Assembly (NCBI RefSeq): GCF_030246845.1
Contig: NZ_CP126889.1
Span: 434,001-498,000, forward strand
DNA: 64,000 nt
Source: Enhydrobacter sp.
GTDB taxonomy: Bacteria > Pseudomonadota > Alphaproteobacteria > Reyranellales > Reyranellaceae
Direction: 5' to 3'
The notes beneath the pieces were generated by a model, which had not been told where the DNA came from, searched no databases, and saw only the letters and a program-made list of their open reading frames with translations. Shown here piece after piece: positions 53,787-62,628 of the stretch. A program made the translations under genes and the position numbers. Numbering within the stretch: the stretch's first letter is position 1; every line of letters begins with the position of its first letter.

Positions 53787-54539
53787 ATGTTCGAGATGCC
53801 GATCCCTGTGCTTGCCGCTGTAACGGCGACGTTTTTTATTGCCGGGCTCATTAAGGGAGTCACCGGAATGGGGCTTCCGACGGTGGCGATGGGCGTGCTC
53901 GGCTCTCTCATCTCACCCGGTGCTGCGGCCGCACTGCTTATAGTCCCCTCGTTCGCCACCAACGTCTGGCAGCTTCTGGCTGGACCGAGCTTTGGCCGCA
54001 TTGTCGAACGCTTGTGGCCGATGATGCTTGCAATCACCGTCGGCACAATTACCGGCACCTCACTGCTAGCCAGCGGCAACACACAGGTGACGACGTGCGC
54101 CCTCGGGGCGGCTTTAGTCCTTTACGCGACCTACACTCTGTTTGTTCGCCAAGTCCTGATGCCGCCAAAGCACGAGGTTTGGCTTTCGCCACTAACTGGC
54201 ATCGCGACCGGCCTCGTCACCGGCGGGACGGGCGTCTTCGTCATGCCTGCGGTGCCGTATCTTCAAGCCATCGGTTTGGAAAAAGACGACCTCGTCCAAG
54301 CGCTCGGGCTGTCGTTCACGGTCTCTACTATTGCCCTTGCGGTAGGACTTATCCTTCATGGAGCCTTCCACCTCAACAGCTTTGCTATGTCTACGCTGGC
54401 AATCGCGCCCTCACTTGGCGGAATGTGGGCGGGTCAGGTCGTTCGCAATAGGGTCAGCCAGCCGACCTTTCGCCGCTGGTTCCTTGTCGGGCTTCTCCTA
54501 CTCGGTGCTGAGATGCTCGTTAAACCACTTTTTCATTGA
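53787..54539 (+). CDS. TauE/SafE-family membrane protein
   Basis: A 250-residue, roughly eight-helix protein: ATFFIAGLIKGVTGMGLPTV, AMGVLGSLISPGAAAALLIV, TGIATGLVTGGTGVFVMPAV, PYLQAIGLEKDDLVQALGLS. These are the two GxxG-containing half repeats of sulfite/organosulfonate exporter-like TauE/SafE proteins. ATG 53787 is the likely start. The 358-bp stretch before it (53428-53786) has no convincing gene. Substrate may be a sulfur or organic anion. Confidence 0.87.
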   Translation: MFEMPIPVLAAVTATFFIAGLIKGVTGMGLPTVAMGVLGSLISPGAAAALLIVPSFATNVWQLLAGPSFGRIVERLWPMMLAITVGTITGTSLLASGNTQVTTCALGAALVLYATYTLFVRQVLMPPKHEVWLSPLTGIATGLVTGGTGVFVMPAVPYLQAIGLEKDDLVQALGLSFTVSTIALAVGLILHGAFHLNSFAMSTLAIAPSLGGMWAGQVVRNRVSQPTFRRWFLVGLLLLGAEMLVKPLFH

Positions 54540-54932
54540 TGTACGCACGATGCGGTATGCATGTCTCCCGAGAAAGTAGAACCCCTCAATATGAAGACAT
54601 CAATCTGCCATGGAGGCTACGCGACGGTTCAGCACGTGCTCGTATGCAAGACCAATCTCCTCGAGCATCCACGATGAACGGCTGGCACGCGACCTAGCCT
54701 AGCCATTAAGCTTGAGCATTGAGACAGCCTCCTCGTAACTATGCCCGGCCCCTTCCCGCACCCGACGCGGTTCGAACTCGTAATCTTTGCCTTCTTGGGC
54801 TCGAAAAAAATTACGCCATGATTTCTATTTGTGCGCTACTGTATCCGACTATCTGGCTTCCGAACTTTTGCCCTTCCCTTTCGAGATCTATCGCGCTCAT
54901 TTCTCAAGGAACAAGAGCCGAGGAGATGGCGA
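54540..54932. other. Gene-free stretch upstream of the alpA-like gene
   Basis: About 390 bp without a credible gene. It contains GCTCGAAAAAAAT (54799-54811), which recurs exactly at 56524-56536 on the far side of the integrase, and a GGTTCGAA segment that does not fold into a tRNA. The last 100 bp are AT-rich and probably hold the alpA promoter. Confidence 0.45.
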
Positions 54933-55229
54933 ATGACTCGCGAAAACGGCGCCCCAATCAAACGGACCATCCGCCGGCACCAGTTGCGCGAAATGGTGCC
55001 GCTTGCCAAAAGCACGATCTACGAGATGGAACAGCGTGGCGAGTTCCCTCGCCGTTTTGCCCTATCGCCCAGATGCGTGGTCTGGGACCTCGCCGAAGTC
55101 GAGGCCTGGCTGGCCGCGCGGCGAGCGTCACCGGTGGGACGCGCCCAGCATCCCGATGTCCGCCAGCGACGTGCCCGCCCAGTCAGAGAGCGGGATCAGG
55201 CGCGAGGAGAGGCATCGAAGGCGGGATGA
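54933..55229 (+). CDS. AlpA-family excisionase/regulator
   Basis: A 98-residue protein with the AlpA winged HTH: RRHQLREMVPLAKSTIYEME, QRGEFPRRFALSPRCVVWDL, AEVEAWLAARRA. GAGGAGA precedes ATG 54933. AlpA-like proteins act as excisionases or activators of the neighbouring integrase in P4-like and guaA-type islands. It converges with the integrase gene, and the 3' ends overlap by 47 bp. Confidence 0.86.
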   Translation: MTRENGAPIKRTIRRHQLREMVPLAKSTIYEMEQRGEFPRRFALSPRCVVWDLAEVEAWLAARRASPVGRAQHPDVRQRRARPVRERDQARGEASKAG

Positions 55230-56439
55230 GAACGGGAACGTATTTCTCGCCTGCCATCCATGCATCGACGATGTTCGACCACTCTTGCAGCATGTGCCGG
55301 CGTTGCACCTCGTACTCGGCCTTGTTGTAGACGCCGCGCGAGGAGCGGCCGTCCTCGTGAGCGAGGCACTTCTCGATCCAGTCGCTGTTGAAGCCGAGTT
55401 CGTTGAGCAGCGTGGATCCCGTCCGGCGCAGGTCATGGACGGTGAACGAATCGAGCGGCAGTCCCTCTTTCTTCGCCTGCTCCACGACGAGATAGGTGAC
55501 GCGGTTGAAAGTGGCCCGCGACATGGGCGCATCGGCATCGTAGCGCGATGGCAGAACGTACCGTGAATTGCCGGCGCAAGTCTTGAGGGCGATGAAGATG
55601 TCAAGCGCCTGGCGCGAAAGATAGACGTTGTGCGCCTTGGAGCGCTTCATCCGCTCCTTCGGGATCGTCCAGACGGCGTTCTCAAAATCGATCTCGTCCC
55701 ACACCGCGTCCTGCAGCTCACTCTTCCGCACCATCGTCAGCAGGATCAGCTTCAGGCCGAGACGGATCGTCGGCAGCGTTGCGACATTCTCGAGCTGCTT
55801 GAGCATGATCCTGATTTCGGTCGGCGACAGCGAGCGATCCCTCGGGGTGAAATGCGCGATCGCCGAAGGGCCGACCTCATCGGCCGGATTGGCGACCTTC
55901 TCGCCGTGGAGGATGGCAAACCCGTAGATCTGCTTGACGATGTCGCGGACGTGGAGCGCCGTCGCCGGCGCGCCGCGGTCGACGATGGCGCCGCAATGTG
56001 CCCGCAGGTCATCCGGCGTGATCTCCGTGAGAAGCCGCTTGCGCCACGCCGGCAGAAGCTCGCGCTCGAAGATCGCCCGGCGCATGGACCGCGTGCTGTC
56101 AGCCATCGGGGCCATGGTCAGCCATTTCTCACCGAACTCGCCGAAGCTCTTCGCCTCGAGAAGGCGCCGCTTGGCGCGCTGCTTTTCAAAGGCGGGCGAG
56201 CGCCCCTCCCGGATCATGCGCTTGGCGTCGATGCACAGCTCCCGCGCTCGCGCGAGCGAGATGCCGGCTTTGTCGTACCGGCCCAGCACGACGGTCTCGC
56301 GCCGTCCGTTCAGACGGTAGTCCAGGCGGAACGACACCGTTCCCGTCGTGCTCACCAGCACATACATACCGTCACGGTCGGTGACCTTGTACGGTTTCTC
56401 CTTTGGTTTCAAGTTCTTAAGCCCTACGTCCGTCAGCAT
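55183..56439 (-). CDS. P4-type tyrosine integrase
   Basis: A 418-residue site-specific recombinase from ATG 56439 (MLTDVGLKNLKPKEKPYKVT, the usual DUF4102 arm-binding start). Catalytic residues in that numbering are Arg238 in TMVRKSEL, His335/Arg338 in HDLRRTGST, His361 in CLAHED and Tyr371. A frame extension to 56487 exists but would run through one of the TACCGTCA repeats. It is next to the 3' end of guaA and reads away from it, as expected for an enzyme recombining at that site. Confidence 0.93.
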   Translation of the reverse strand: MLTDVGLKNLKPKEKPYKVTDRDGMYVLVSTTGTVSFRLDYRLNGRRETVVLGRYDKAGISLARARELCIDAKRMIREGRSPAFEKQRAKRRLLEAKSFGEFGEKWLTMAPMADSTRSMRRAIFERELLPAWRKRLLTEITPDDLRAHCGAIVDRGAPATALHVRDIVKQIYGFAILHGEKVANPADEVGPSAIAHFTPRDRSLSPTEIRIMLKQLENVATLPTIRLGLKLILLTMVRKSELQDAVWDEIDFENAVWTIPKERMKRSKAHNVYLSRQALDIFIALKTCAGNSRYVLPSRYDADAPMSRATFNRVTYLVVEQAKKEGLPLDSFTVHDLRRTGSTLLNELGFNSDWIEKCLAHEDGRSSRGVYNKAEYEVQRRHMLQEWSNIVDAWMAGEKYVPVLIPPSMPLLAPDPAL

Positions 56440-56463
56440 CTCCGCACGCCTCTCGACCCGCAA

Positions 56464-56608
56464 TACCGTCAGCCATGTTTGGGCCACCTGTCCGGTGATA
56501 ACACGATATATTTCAACGACTTAGCTCGAAAAAAATACCGTCATCGGCCATCTGGATGGTGACGGTAACGGCAAGAGTCGGACTTGGCAACGGTATCGTG
56601 AACCGTCA
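56464..56608. promoter_or_regulatory. TACCGTCA repeats between integrase and guaA
   Basis: TACCGTCA occurs at 56464-56471 and 56536-56543, inverted (TGACGGTA) at 56560-56567, and as ACCGTCA at 56602-56608. Such clustering between an integrase start and its attachment core fits arm-type integrase or excisionase binding sites, and control of the int promoter. About 240 bp here (56488-56735) hold no gene. Confidence 0.5.
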
Positions 56609-56735
56609 GGCGGTCCGTCGGCGCCGATCTTTGCGGGCCGATAGACGCCGAACGTCAATCGACATTTAGCTTTTTATATCAAGATTTTACGTGGAAATTG
56701 CGGGATACTGCAGGATACCCTAGGCGGGCTCTGAA

Positions 56736-56769
56736 TCATTCCCACTCGATCGTGCCCGGCGGCTTGCTG
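56736..56769 (-). repeat. guaA-end attachment site (right end of island)
   Basis: The last codons of guaA. They match the displaced copy at 28817-28850 at 30 of 34 positions in direct orientation. Recombination between the two would excise about 27.9 kb and leave guaA intact. Confidence 0.85.
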
Positions 56770-58286
56770 GTGATGTCGTACGTCACCCGGTTGATCCCCC
56801 GCACCTCGTTGATGATGCGGTTCGCCACTCGCCCCAGGAAGGCGTGGTCGAACGGGTAGTAGTCGGCGGTCATGCCGTCGGTCGAGGTGACGGCCCTGAG
56901 CGCGCAGGCCTGGTCGTAGGTGCGGCCGTCGCCCATCACGCCCACGGTCCGGACCGGCAGCAGCACGGCGAAGGCCTGCCAGATCTCGTCGTAGAGGCCG
57001 GCCTTGCGGATCTCGTCGAGATAGACGGCGTCGACCTTGCGCAGGAGATCGAGCTTCTCCTTCGTGACGTCGCCCGGGATGCGGATGGCGAGGCCGGGGC
57101 CGGGAAAGGGATGGCGGTTCACGAGATCGGCCGGCAGGCCGAGCTCGCGGCCGAGCGCGCGCACCTCGTCCTTGAACAGCTCGCGCAGCGGCTCGACCAG
57201 CTTCATGTGCATGCGCTCGGGCAGGCCGCCGACATTGTGATGGCTCTTGATCGTGACCGACGGGCCGCCGGTGAAGGAGACCGATTCGATCACGTCGGGA
57301 TAGAGCGTGCCCTGCGCCAGGAACCCGGCGCCGCCGATCTTCTTCGCCTCGCGCTCGAACACGTCGATGAAGAGCGCGCCGATCGTCTTGCGTTTCTTTT
57401 CCGGATCGGTGACGCCTTCCAGCGCCGCGAGGAACTGCTCCGTGGCGTCGGCATGGATCAGCGGGATGTTGTAGTGGTCGCGGAACAGCGACACGACCTG
57501 CTCCGCCTCGCCCAGCCGCAAGAGGCCGTGGTCGACGAACACGCACTGGAGCTGATCGCCGATCGCCTCGTGCAGCAGCACGGCGACGACCGAGGAATCG
57601 ACGCCGCCGCTCAGGCCGCAGATCACCTTCCCCCTGCCGACCTGGCGGCGGACCTCGGTAATGGCGCGCTCGCGGAAGGCGGCCATCGTCCAGTCGCCGG
57701 CGCAGCCCGCGATGTTGAGCGCGAAGTTGCGCAGCAGCTTCGCGCCGTCGGGCGTGTGCATCACCTCGGGATGGAACTGCACGCCGTAGTAGCGCCGCTT
57801 CTCGTCAGCGATGGCGGCGAACGGCGCGTTCTCGCTGGTGGCGATGACGGAGAAGCCAGTGGGCAGCCGCGTCACGCGATCGCCGTGGCTCATCCAGACC
57901 TGCTTGCGGTCGCCCGGCTGCCAGACGCCGTCGAACAGCGCCGACTTCGCCTTGACCTCGACCTCGGCGCGGCCGAACTCGCGGTGATGGCCGCCCTCGA
58001 CCCCGCCGCCGAGCTGGTGTGCCATGGTCTGCTCGCCGTAGCAGATGCCCAGCACCGGCACTTTCGCGGCGAAAATGGCAGGATCGGCCTGCGGCGCCTC
58101 GCCCTCGATCACCGAGGCCGGACCACCGGAGAGGATGATGCCCCTGGGGTCGAAGGCCTCGATGCGGCCGGCATCGACCGACTGGAAGGGATGGATCTCG
58201 CAATAGACCCCGGCCTCGCGCACGCGCCGCGCGATGAGCTGGGTGACCTGGGAACCGAAATCGACGATCAGCAGGCGGTCGGTCAT
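56736..58286 (-). CDS. guaA: GMP synthase (glutamine-hydrolysing)
   Basis: A 516-residue enzyme that aminates XMP to GMP using glutamine and ATP. Class I amidotransferase domain: Cys in [12 protein letters not shown] and His-x-Glu in [12 protein letters not shown]-pyrophosphatase loop: [18 protein letters not shown]. Dimerisation/XMP-binding C-terminus ends [12 protein letters not shown]. It is complete although an island has inserted at its 3' end, because the element supplies equivalent last codons. It is downstream of the GNAT and rsmB-like genes on the same strand. Confidence 0.97.
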   Translation of the reverse strand: MTDRLLIVDFGSQVTQLIARRVREAGVYCEIHPFQSVDAGRIEAFDPRGIILSGGPASVIEGEAPQADPAIFAAKVPVLGICYGEQTMAHQLGGGVEGGHHREFGRAEVEVKAKSALFDGVWQPGDRKQVWMSHGDRVTRLPTGFSVIATSENAPFAAIADEKRRYYGVQFHPEVMHTPDGAKLLRNFALNIAGCAGDWTMAAFRERAITEVRRQVGRGKVICGLSGGVDSSVVAVLLHEAIGDQLQCVFVDHGLLRLGEAEQVVSLFRDHYNIPLIHADATEQFLAALEGVTDPEKKRKTIGALFIDVFEREAKKIGGAGFLAQGTLYPDVIESVSFTGGPSVTIKSHHNVGGLPERMHMKLVEPLRELFKDEVRALGRELGLPADLVNRHPFPGPGLAIRIPGDVTKEKLDLLRKVDAVYLDEIRKAGLYDEIWQAFAVLLPVRTVGVMGDGRTYDQACALRAVTSTDGMTADYYPFDHAFLGRVANRIINEVRGINRVTYDITSKPPGTIEWE

Positions 58287-58326
58287 GGCGCGATATAGGC
58301 GAGCGGGCGGGTGGCTGCAATGTGGA

Positions 58327-58887
58327 TCAGGGCGCCAGGCGCCGGCGCACCAGCGGCGCGGCGAGATCGCGCCAGGCGTAGGCCACCTCGTCGACATCGA
58401 CGCCGGCGAAGGTGTCGGTGCGCTGGCCGACCAGCGCGCCGCCCAGCCCCTCGTAGAAGAAGCGGGTCGGGTTCTCGGCCAGCATCCACAGCACGGCGGT
58501 GTCGAAGCCGTCGGAACGGAGCTGGCGGAACATGGCGTCGAGCAACCGGCGGCCCAGCCCCTGGTTCTGGAAGTCGGGCTCGACATAGAGGAGATAGACC
58601 TCGCCCACGCGCCGGGCCTTGTCGTCCAGCCCCTCCGGCGGATCGCGCACCGGCCCGCAGCTTCCGAAGCCGACCACACCCATCGCCTCGTCGTCGGCCA
58701 CGAAGATGCCGCGCGCCTCCCCCGGATCCTCGAGTGCGCGCGCCCACATGGCCGAGTGCCGCACGTCCGACATGTGCGCCAGCATCGCGTCCGGCAGCAG
58801 GCCGGCATAGGCCGATTGCCAGGTCTCGACATGGACGCGGCCGATCGCCGTGGCGTCGCTGCGCGTGGCGCGGCGGATGCGGATCAC
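58327..58887 (-). CDS. GNAT-family N-acetyltransferase
   Basis: A 186-residue acetyltransferase, GTG start at 58887 giving [20 protein letters not shown], with [20 protein letters not shown] as the acetyl-CoA loop and [20 protein letters not shown]. The GTGA overlap with the rsmB-like stop indicates coupling, and guaA follows 40 bp later. The acceptor is not known. Confidence 0.88.
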   Translation of the reverse strand: MIRIRRATRSDATAIGRVHVETWQSAYAGLLPDAMLAHMSDVRHSAMWARALEDPGEARGIFVADDEAMGVVGFGSCGPVRDPPEGLDDKARRVGEVYLLYVEPDFQNQGLGRRLLDAMFRQLRSDGFDTAVLWMLAENPTRFFYEGLGGALVGQRTDTFAGVDVDEVAYAWRDLAAPLVRRRLAP

Positions 58888-60224
58888 GCCGCCTTCTCCT
58901 CGGCCTGCGCCGCGCGGCGGACGAGCACTGCCGCGAAGAAGCCGTCGGTGCCGTGCCGAAGCGGCGACAGCCTGAGCCACGCGCTCTGGCCCATCCCGGC
59001 GGGCGGTTCGGTGCCGATGGCCTGGGGCCAGAGATCGGCGACAGGCACGGCGGCAAAGTCCGGATGGCGCTCGACGAAGCCCTCAACCTGCCGCTCGTTC
59101 TCGGCCGGCAGGACCGAGCAGGTGGCGTAGATCAGCATCCCGCCCGGCTTCACGAGGCGCGCCGCCGCGTCCAGGATCGCCGCCTGCTTGGGCAGCAGCT
59201 CCTCGAGATCCCTGGGCGAGAGCGTCCAGCGGCCGTCGGGATTGCGCCGCCAGGTGCCGGTGCCGGTGCAGGGCGCGTCGACCAGCACGCGATCGAAGCT
59301 CTGCTTGTGCCGCTTCAGCCACTTCGCGTTCTCGCCGAGCGCGCGCCGCTCGACATTGTGCACGCCGGCACGGCGCAGACGCTGGCCCGAACGGGCGAGC
59401 CGCGTCTCCAGGACATCCATCGCCACGACACGGCCCTTGTTGTTCATGCCGGCGGCGACCGCCAGCGTCTTGCCGCCGGCGCCGGCGCAATAGTCGACCA
59501 CCTGCATGCCCGGCCTGGCGTCGACCAGCGCCGCCACGAGCTGCGAGCCCTCGTCCTGGATCTCGACTAGGCCGTTGCGGAACGCTTCGCCCGTCACCAC
59601 CGAAAGCCGCCGCCGCAGGCGCAGGCCGTGCGGCGCGTAGCGCGTCGGCTCGGTCTCGACGCCCTCCTCGTGCAGGGCACGGCGCGCCTCCTCGACCGTG
59701 GCCTTCAGGCGATTGACGCGCAGGTCGACCGGCGGCGGCGTCTCGAGGGCGGCGATCTCGCGGCCGCACGCCTCGCCGTAGGCCTCGCGCAGATGCGGCA
59801 TCACCCACTCCTGCACGTTCAGCCGGACCCAGTCGGGCTGCGCCGGATGGCTGAGCGAATGGTCCTCCATCTGGCGCAGCGCGCGCATCTCCGCCGCGTC
59901 GAGCGGCGCCGGGCGATAGCGGCCGCCGTCGAACAGCGGCTCCAGGTCGCGCAGGGCAAGCCCTTCGACCAGCACCAGATCGGCCGCGACATAGGCGCGC
60001 GCGGAACGATCGGGATGGCGCGCATGGTCGAGCCACCACGAAAGCTGGCCATAACGCCGCAGGATCGCCCAGACGCGATCCGCGACGGCCCGGCGGTCGC
60101 CGCCGCCGATGAAGCGGCGGGCGCGGAAGAAGGCGTTGGCGACCAGGTCGGCCGGCCGGTCGGACCGGCTGACGATCTCGTCCAGAAGCTCTATGGTTGC
60201 GGCCACCCGCGCGCCCGGTGTCAC
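58884..60224 (-). CDS. RsmB/NOP2-type rRNA (cytosine-C5) methyltransferase
   Basis: A 446-residue RNA m5C methyltransferase. An N-terminal NusB-like helical domain (LLDEIVSRSDRPADLVANAF) is followed by the SAM domain DYCAGAGGKTLAVAAGMNNK, the motif IV Cys in VDAPCTGTGTWRRNPDGRW and the catalytic Cys in IYATCSVLPAENERQV. It probably methylates 16S rRNA. It is the first gene of the operon with the GNAT gene and guaA. Confidence 0.92.
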   Translation of the reverse strand: MTPGARVAATIELLDEIVSRSDRPADLVANAFFRARRFIGGGDRRAVADRVWAILRRYGQLSWWLDHARHPDRSARAYVAADLVLVEGLALRDLEPLFDGGRYRPAPLDAAEMRALRQMEDHSLSHPAQPDWVRLNVQEWVMPHLREAYGEACGREIAALETPPPVDLRVNRLKATVEEARRALHEEGVETEPTRYAPHGLRLRRRLSVVTGEAFRNGLVEIQDEGSQLVAALVDARPGMQVVDYCAGAGGKTLAVAAGMNNKGRVVAMDVLETRLARSGQRLRRAGVHNVERRALGENAKWLKRHKQSFDRVLVDAPCTGTGTWRRNPDGRWTLSPRDLEELLPKQAAILDAAARLVKPGGMLIYATCSVLPAENERQVEGFVERHPDFAAVPVADLWPQAIGTEPPAGMGQSAWLRLSPLRHGTDGFFAAVLVRRAAQAEEKAA

Positions 60225-60291
60225 GTCCTTCTCCTTCCAGGCCTGCCGCTACGATGAATAAGCCTGCCGCGCAACGGCTTCCGACGTAACC

Positions 60292-61377
60292 GTGCGCCCT
60301 CCTGCCTTCTCCGACAAAGCGCGCCCGCGTCTCGAGCTGCTGTTCCGCTTCGGGCTGGTGGCGGTCTCGATCGTCGTGTCGCTGGGGCTTCTGGAGCTGG
60401 GGTTGCGAGCCTGGGCCGGCTATCTCACCGACTGGCCGAACTTCGTGCTCGACGCGCGCACCGTGCTCGCCCAGCGCGAGCAGAGCCGCTTCGTCGACGA
60501 TCCGATGCTGGGCTACGCACCGCGGCCGAACTATGCGGCGAAGGGCGTCAGCTTCGATGCCGACGGCTTTCGCCGCACGGGCGATCCGCCGGCGGCCGCG
60601 ACCGGCGGGCCGATCCTGGCGGTCGGCGATTCCTACACCTACGGCGACGAGGTGACCGACCTCGAGACCTGGCCTGCGCACCTGCAGGCCTTGACGGGAA
60701 GGCGCGTGCTCAATGGCGGCGTGAGCGGCTACGGCTTCGACCAGACCGTGCTCAGGGCGGAGATGGCCGTCGTGCACCGCCCCTCCGCGATCGTGGTGAG
60801 CTTCATCGCCGACGACATCCGGCGCACCGAGATGCGGCGCCAGTGGGGCGCCGAGAAGCCCTACTTCGACCTGCAGGGAAGCGGGCTGGTGCTGCGCAAC
60901 GTGCCAGTGCCGCCGCGTCCCGATCCACGCACGACGCTCGGCTTCTGGCAGCGCACGCTGGGCTATTCCTACCTCTTCGACTTCGTCCTGCGCCGCCTCG
61001 ACCTGCTGCACGACTGGTTCGGCGACCATATCCGCGTGCATCCGGCCGGCGAAGGCGAGGCGATCGCCTGCCGCCTGACGGCGCGGCTGCAGACCCTGCA
61101 GCGCGTGAGCGATGCGCGGGTGCTGGTGCTCGCGCAATACGATCCGGTGGTGTGGCAGGATCCCGACTTCGCGGCCGATCAGCGCCGCATGACGGCCGGC
61201 CTGCTCGCCTGCGCCCGCCGGCGCGGCCTCGACGTCCTCGACAGCTACGACACCCTGGCGAAGTGGTCCGACACGGACGGGCCGCGCGGCCTCTACGGCC
61301 TCTGGCACATGAACGACCGCGGCAATGCGCTCACGGCAAAGCTCGTCGCCGAGGCGCTGGCGAAGCAGGATCGCTGA
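60292..61377 (+). CDS. Membrane-anchored SGNH/GDSL-hydrolase-like protein
   Basis: A 361-residue protein with an N-terminal transmembrane helix (LLFRFGLVAVSIVVSLGLLE) and a periplasmic SGNH-like fold. Block I is ILAVGDSYTYGDEVTDLETW with the nucleophile Ser, block II is VLNGGVSGYGFDQTVL, and the end block LWHMNDRGNALTAKL supplies a His. GTG 60292 is the start. Such proteins de-acylate or acylate cell-surface polymers or lipids. It is divergent from the rsmB-like gene. Confidence 0.82.
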   Translation: MRPPAFSDKARPRLELLFRFGLVAVSIVVSLGLLELGLRAWAGYLTDWPNFVLDARTVLAQREQSRFVDDPMLGYAPRPNYAAKGVSFDADGFRRTGDPPAAATGGPILAVGDSYTYGDEVTDLETWPAHLQALTGRRVLNGGVSGYGFDQTVLRAEMAVVHRPSAIVVSFIADDIRRTEMRRQWGAEKPYFDLQGSGLVLRNVPVPPRPDPRTTLGFWQRTLGYSYLFDFVLRRLDLLHDWFGDHIRVHPAGEGEAIACRLTARLQTLQRVSDARVLVLAQYDPVVWQDPDFAADQRRMTAGLLACARRRGLDVLDSYDTLAKWSDTDGPRGLYGLWHMNDRGNALTAKLVAEALAKQDR

Positions 61378-61417
61378 CGGCTCTGCCGCTTGTCCACACA
61401 TCCGGCGCCGCGCCTGA

Positions 61418-61816
61418 CTAATGACGATGCTTTTCTCGCTGTGCTATCAGGGTTGCCGCGAATGCCACGAAGCTTGCAGCGGCAGCGAGCGACGCTTCGG
61501 CCCGCTCTGTCAGACCAGTTGCGCCTGCGTCGTCGTCGGCAAGCAGGCGCAACTCGAAGCTTTCGCGCAGGGCCCGGCCATGTTCACGGGCATTGCCGGG
61601 CATGTCTTTGATCAGCAGGCCGAACTGGCCGACGAGCGATGCGTGTGTCTTGGGATAGGTACTGTCTCGTTCCAAGAAGACCGCGGTCGCCGCATTGTAC
61701 ATTGCATAGTACGCGTGATGCGCGATGCCTTCCGGGTCTTTCCTGGCGTCGTAGCGGCGGGCAATTCGGACAAGCCGCCTTGCCTTGGCGAGCCTCTGCC
61801 GCACTTCAGGTTTCAA
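61418..61816 (-). CDS. HEPN-domain protein (HepT-like half of a MNT/HEPN pair)
   Basis: A 132-residue helical HEPN protein: AKARRLVRIARRYDARKDPE, GIAHHAYYAMYNAATAVFLE, HASLVGQFGLLIKDMPG. The usual Arg of the R-x-x-Y-Y segment is His here, and no clear R-x4-6-H ribonuclease motif is visible. Its TTG start overlaps the nucleotidyltransferase stop (TTGA), the standard layout of MNT/HEPN modules, in which the nucleotidyltransferase AMPylates and silences the HEPN toxin. Confidence 0.82.
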   Translation of the reverse strand: MKPEVRQRLAKARRLVRIARRYDARKDPEGIAHHAYYAMYNAATAVFLERDSTYPKTHASLVGQFGLLIKDMPGNAREHGRALRESFELRLLADDDAGATGLTERAEASLAAAASFVAFAATLIAQREKHRH

Positions 61817-62136
61817 ACAACGATTCCATCATGGCGGACGTTGCGCAGGAAGAAGCTGTCTTCGTTCTCTCGGCGCGCCGGCAACGTCACCGGATGAATA
61901 TTCCATCCTAGATCGAAGAAGAGATCGGAGCCGATATGGGAAAGCATCGTTGCCTCGGCCGGCGCCACCGCGCCCTTCACGAAGATCGCGACGTCCCAAT
62001 CCGAGTGGCGGCGAGCCTCTCCGCGTGCGCGCGGTCCATAAAGCACGACCTTCTTGATCCGGCCCGGCAGGGCTTGCTCGGCGCGGCGCTTGAATTCGCG
62101 GACAGGAGCGAGATCGCCTCTCATGCTAGCCATCAT
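61813..62136 (-). CDS. MNT-type minimal nucleotidyltransferase
   Basis: A 107-residue nucleotidyltransferase: KKVVLYGPRARGEARRHSDW then DVAIFVKG. The fold motif GSxxRG...SDxD is kept except that the Ser is Pro (GPRARG). Three ATGs (62136, 62133, 62124) are possible starts and none has a clear ribosome site. It is coupled to the HEPN gene by overlap and probably acts as its antitoxin. Confidence 0.82.
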   Translation of the reverse strand: MMASMRGDLAPVREFKRRAEQALPGRIKKVVLYGPRARGEARRHSDWDVAIFVKGAVAPAEATMLSHIGSDLFFDLGWNIHPVTLPARRENEDSFFLRNVRHDGIVV

Positions 62137-62165
62137 AGCGTGAGAGGCGATCGATTGCATTGCGG

Positions 62166-62537
62166 TCACTTCCCGCAGTACGCCTCCAGCCGATAGCCGT
62201 CGGGATCGATGACGAAGGCAGCGTAATAGCCGGGGCTGTACTCCTTGCGAAGGCCGGGCTTGCCGTTGTCCTTGCCGCCGGCCTCGAGCGCGGCGGCATG
62301 GAAGGCGTCGACGGCGGCGCGGTCGGGGGCGTTGAAGCAGAAATGCAGGCCCGACTCCATGTCGGCCTTCACCGGCTTGGTCGCCGCCGAGATCCAGAGC
62401 TGCACGCCCTTGCCGCCGTAGCCGAGCGAGCTCTCGCCGTCCGACAGTCGCGTGAAGCCCAGCGGCCGCAGCGCCGCGTCGTAGAACCTGCCCGTCCGCT
62501 TGATGTCGCTGACGCCGATCGAAACGTGGTCGAACAT
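62166..62537 (-). CDS. VOC-family protein
   Basis: A 123-residue glyoxalase-fold protein starting MFDHVSIGVSDIKRTGRFYD, with SGLHFCFNAPDRAAVDAFHA and the end PGYYAAFVIDPDGYRLEAYC. AAGGAGG lies before ATG 62537. This glyoxalase/bleomycin-resistance-like subgroup has unknown substrates. It is divergent from a CGNR regulator with a palindromic operator between. Confidence 0.9.
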   Translation of the reverse strand: MFDHVSIGVSDIKRTGRFYDAALRPLGFTRLSDGESSLGYGGKGVQLWISAATKPVKADMESGLHFCFNAPDRAAVDAFHAAALEAGGKDNGKPGLRKEYSPGYYAAFVIDPDGYRLEAYCGK

Positions 62538-62547
62538 CGTTTCCTCC

Positions 62548-62567
62548 TTAACTGGATAACCAGTTAA
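62548..62567. promoter_or_regulatory. Palindrome in the VOC/CGNR divergent promoter
   Basis: TTAACTGG (62548-62555) and CCAGTTAA (62560-62567) are exact inverted repeats around ATAA, 11 bp before the VOC start. Half-site-like GGTTA text recurs at 62570 and 62604, towards the CGNR gene. It is a likely operator of the CGNR protein. Confidence 0.6.
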
Positions 62568-62628
62568 GTGGTTAATATCTCCTATCGAGCTTGTCAACCG
62601 GTCAGGCGGTTATTAACTGCTGGTCATA

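Noticed and set aside
54770-54815. Possible tRNA fragment (GGTTCGAA) as island attachment site
   Set aside because: The surrounding bases do not form acceptor, D or anticodon arms, and the guaA-end duplication explains the island boundaries far better.
55183-56487. Longer integrase start at 56487
   Set aside because: The extra 16 residues are unlike the family, and the leader holds a TACCGTCA repeat; ATG 56439 gives the standard N-terminus.
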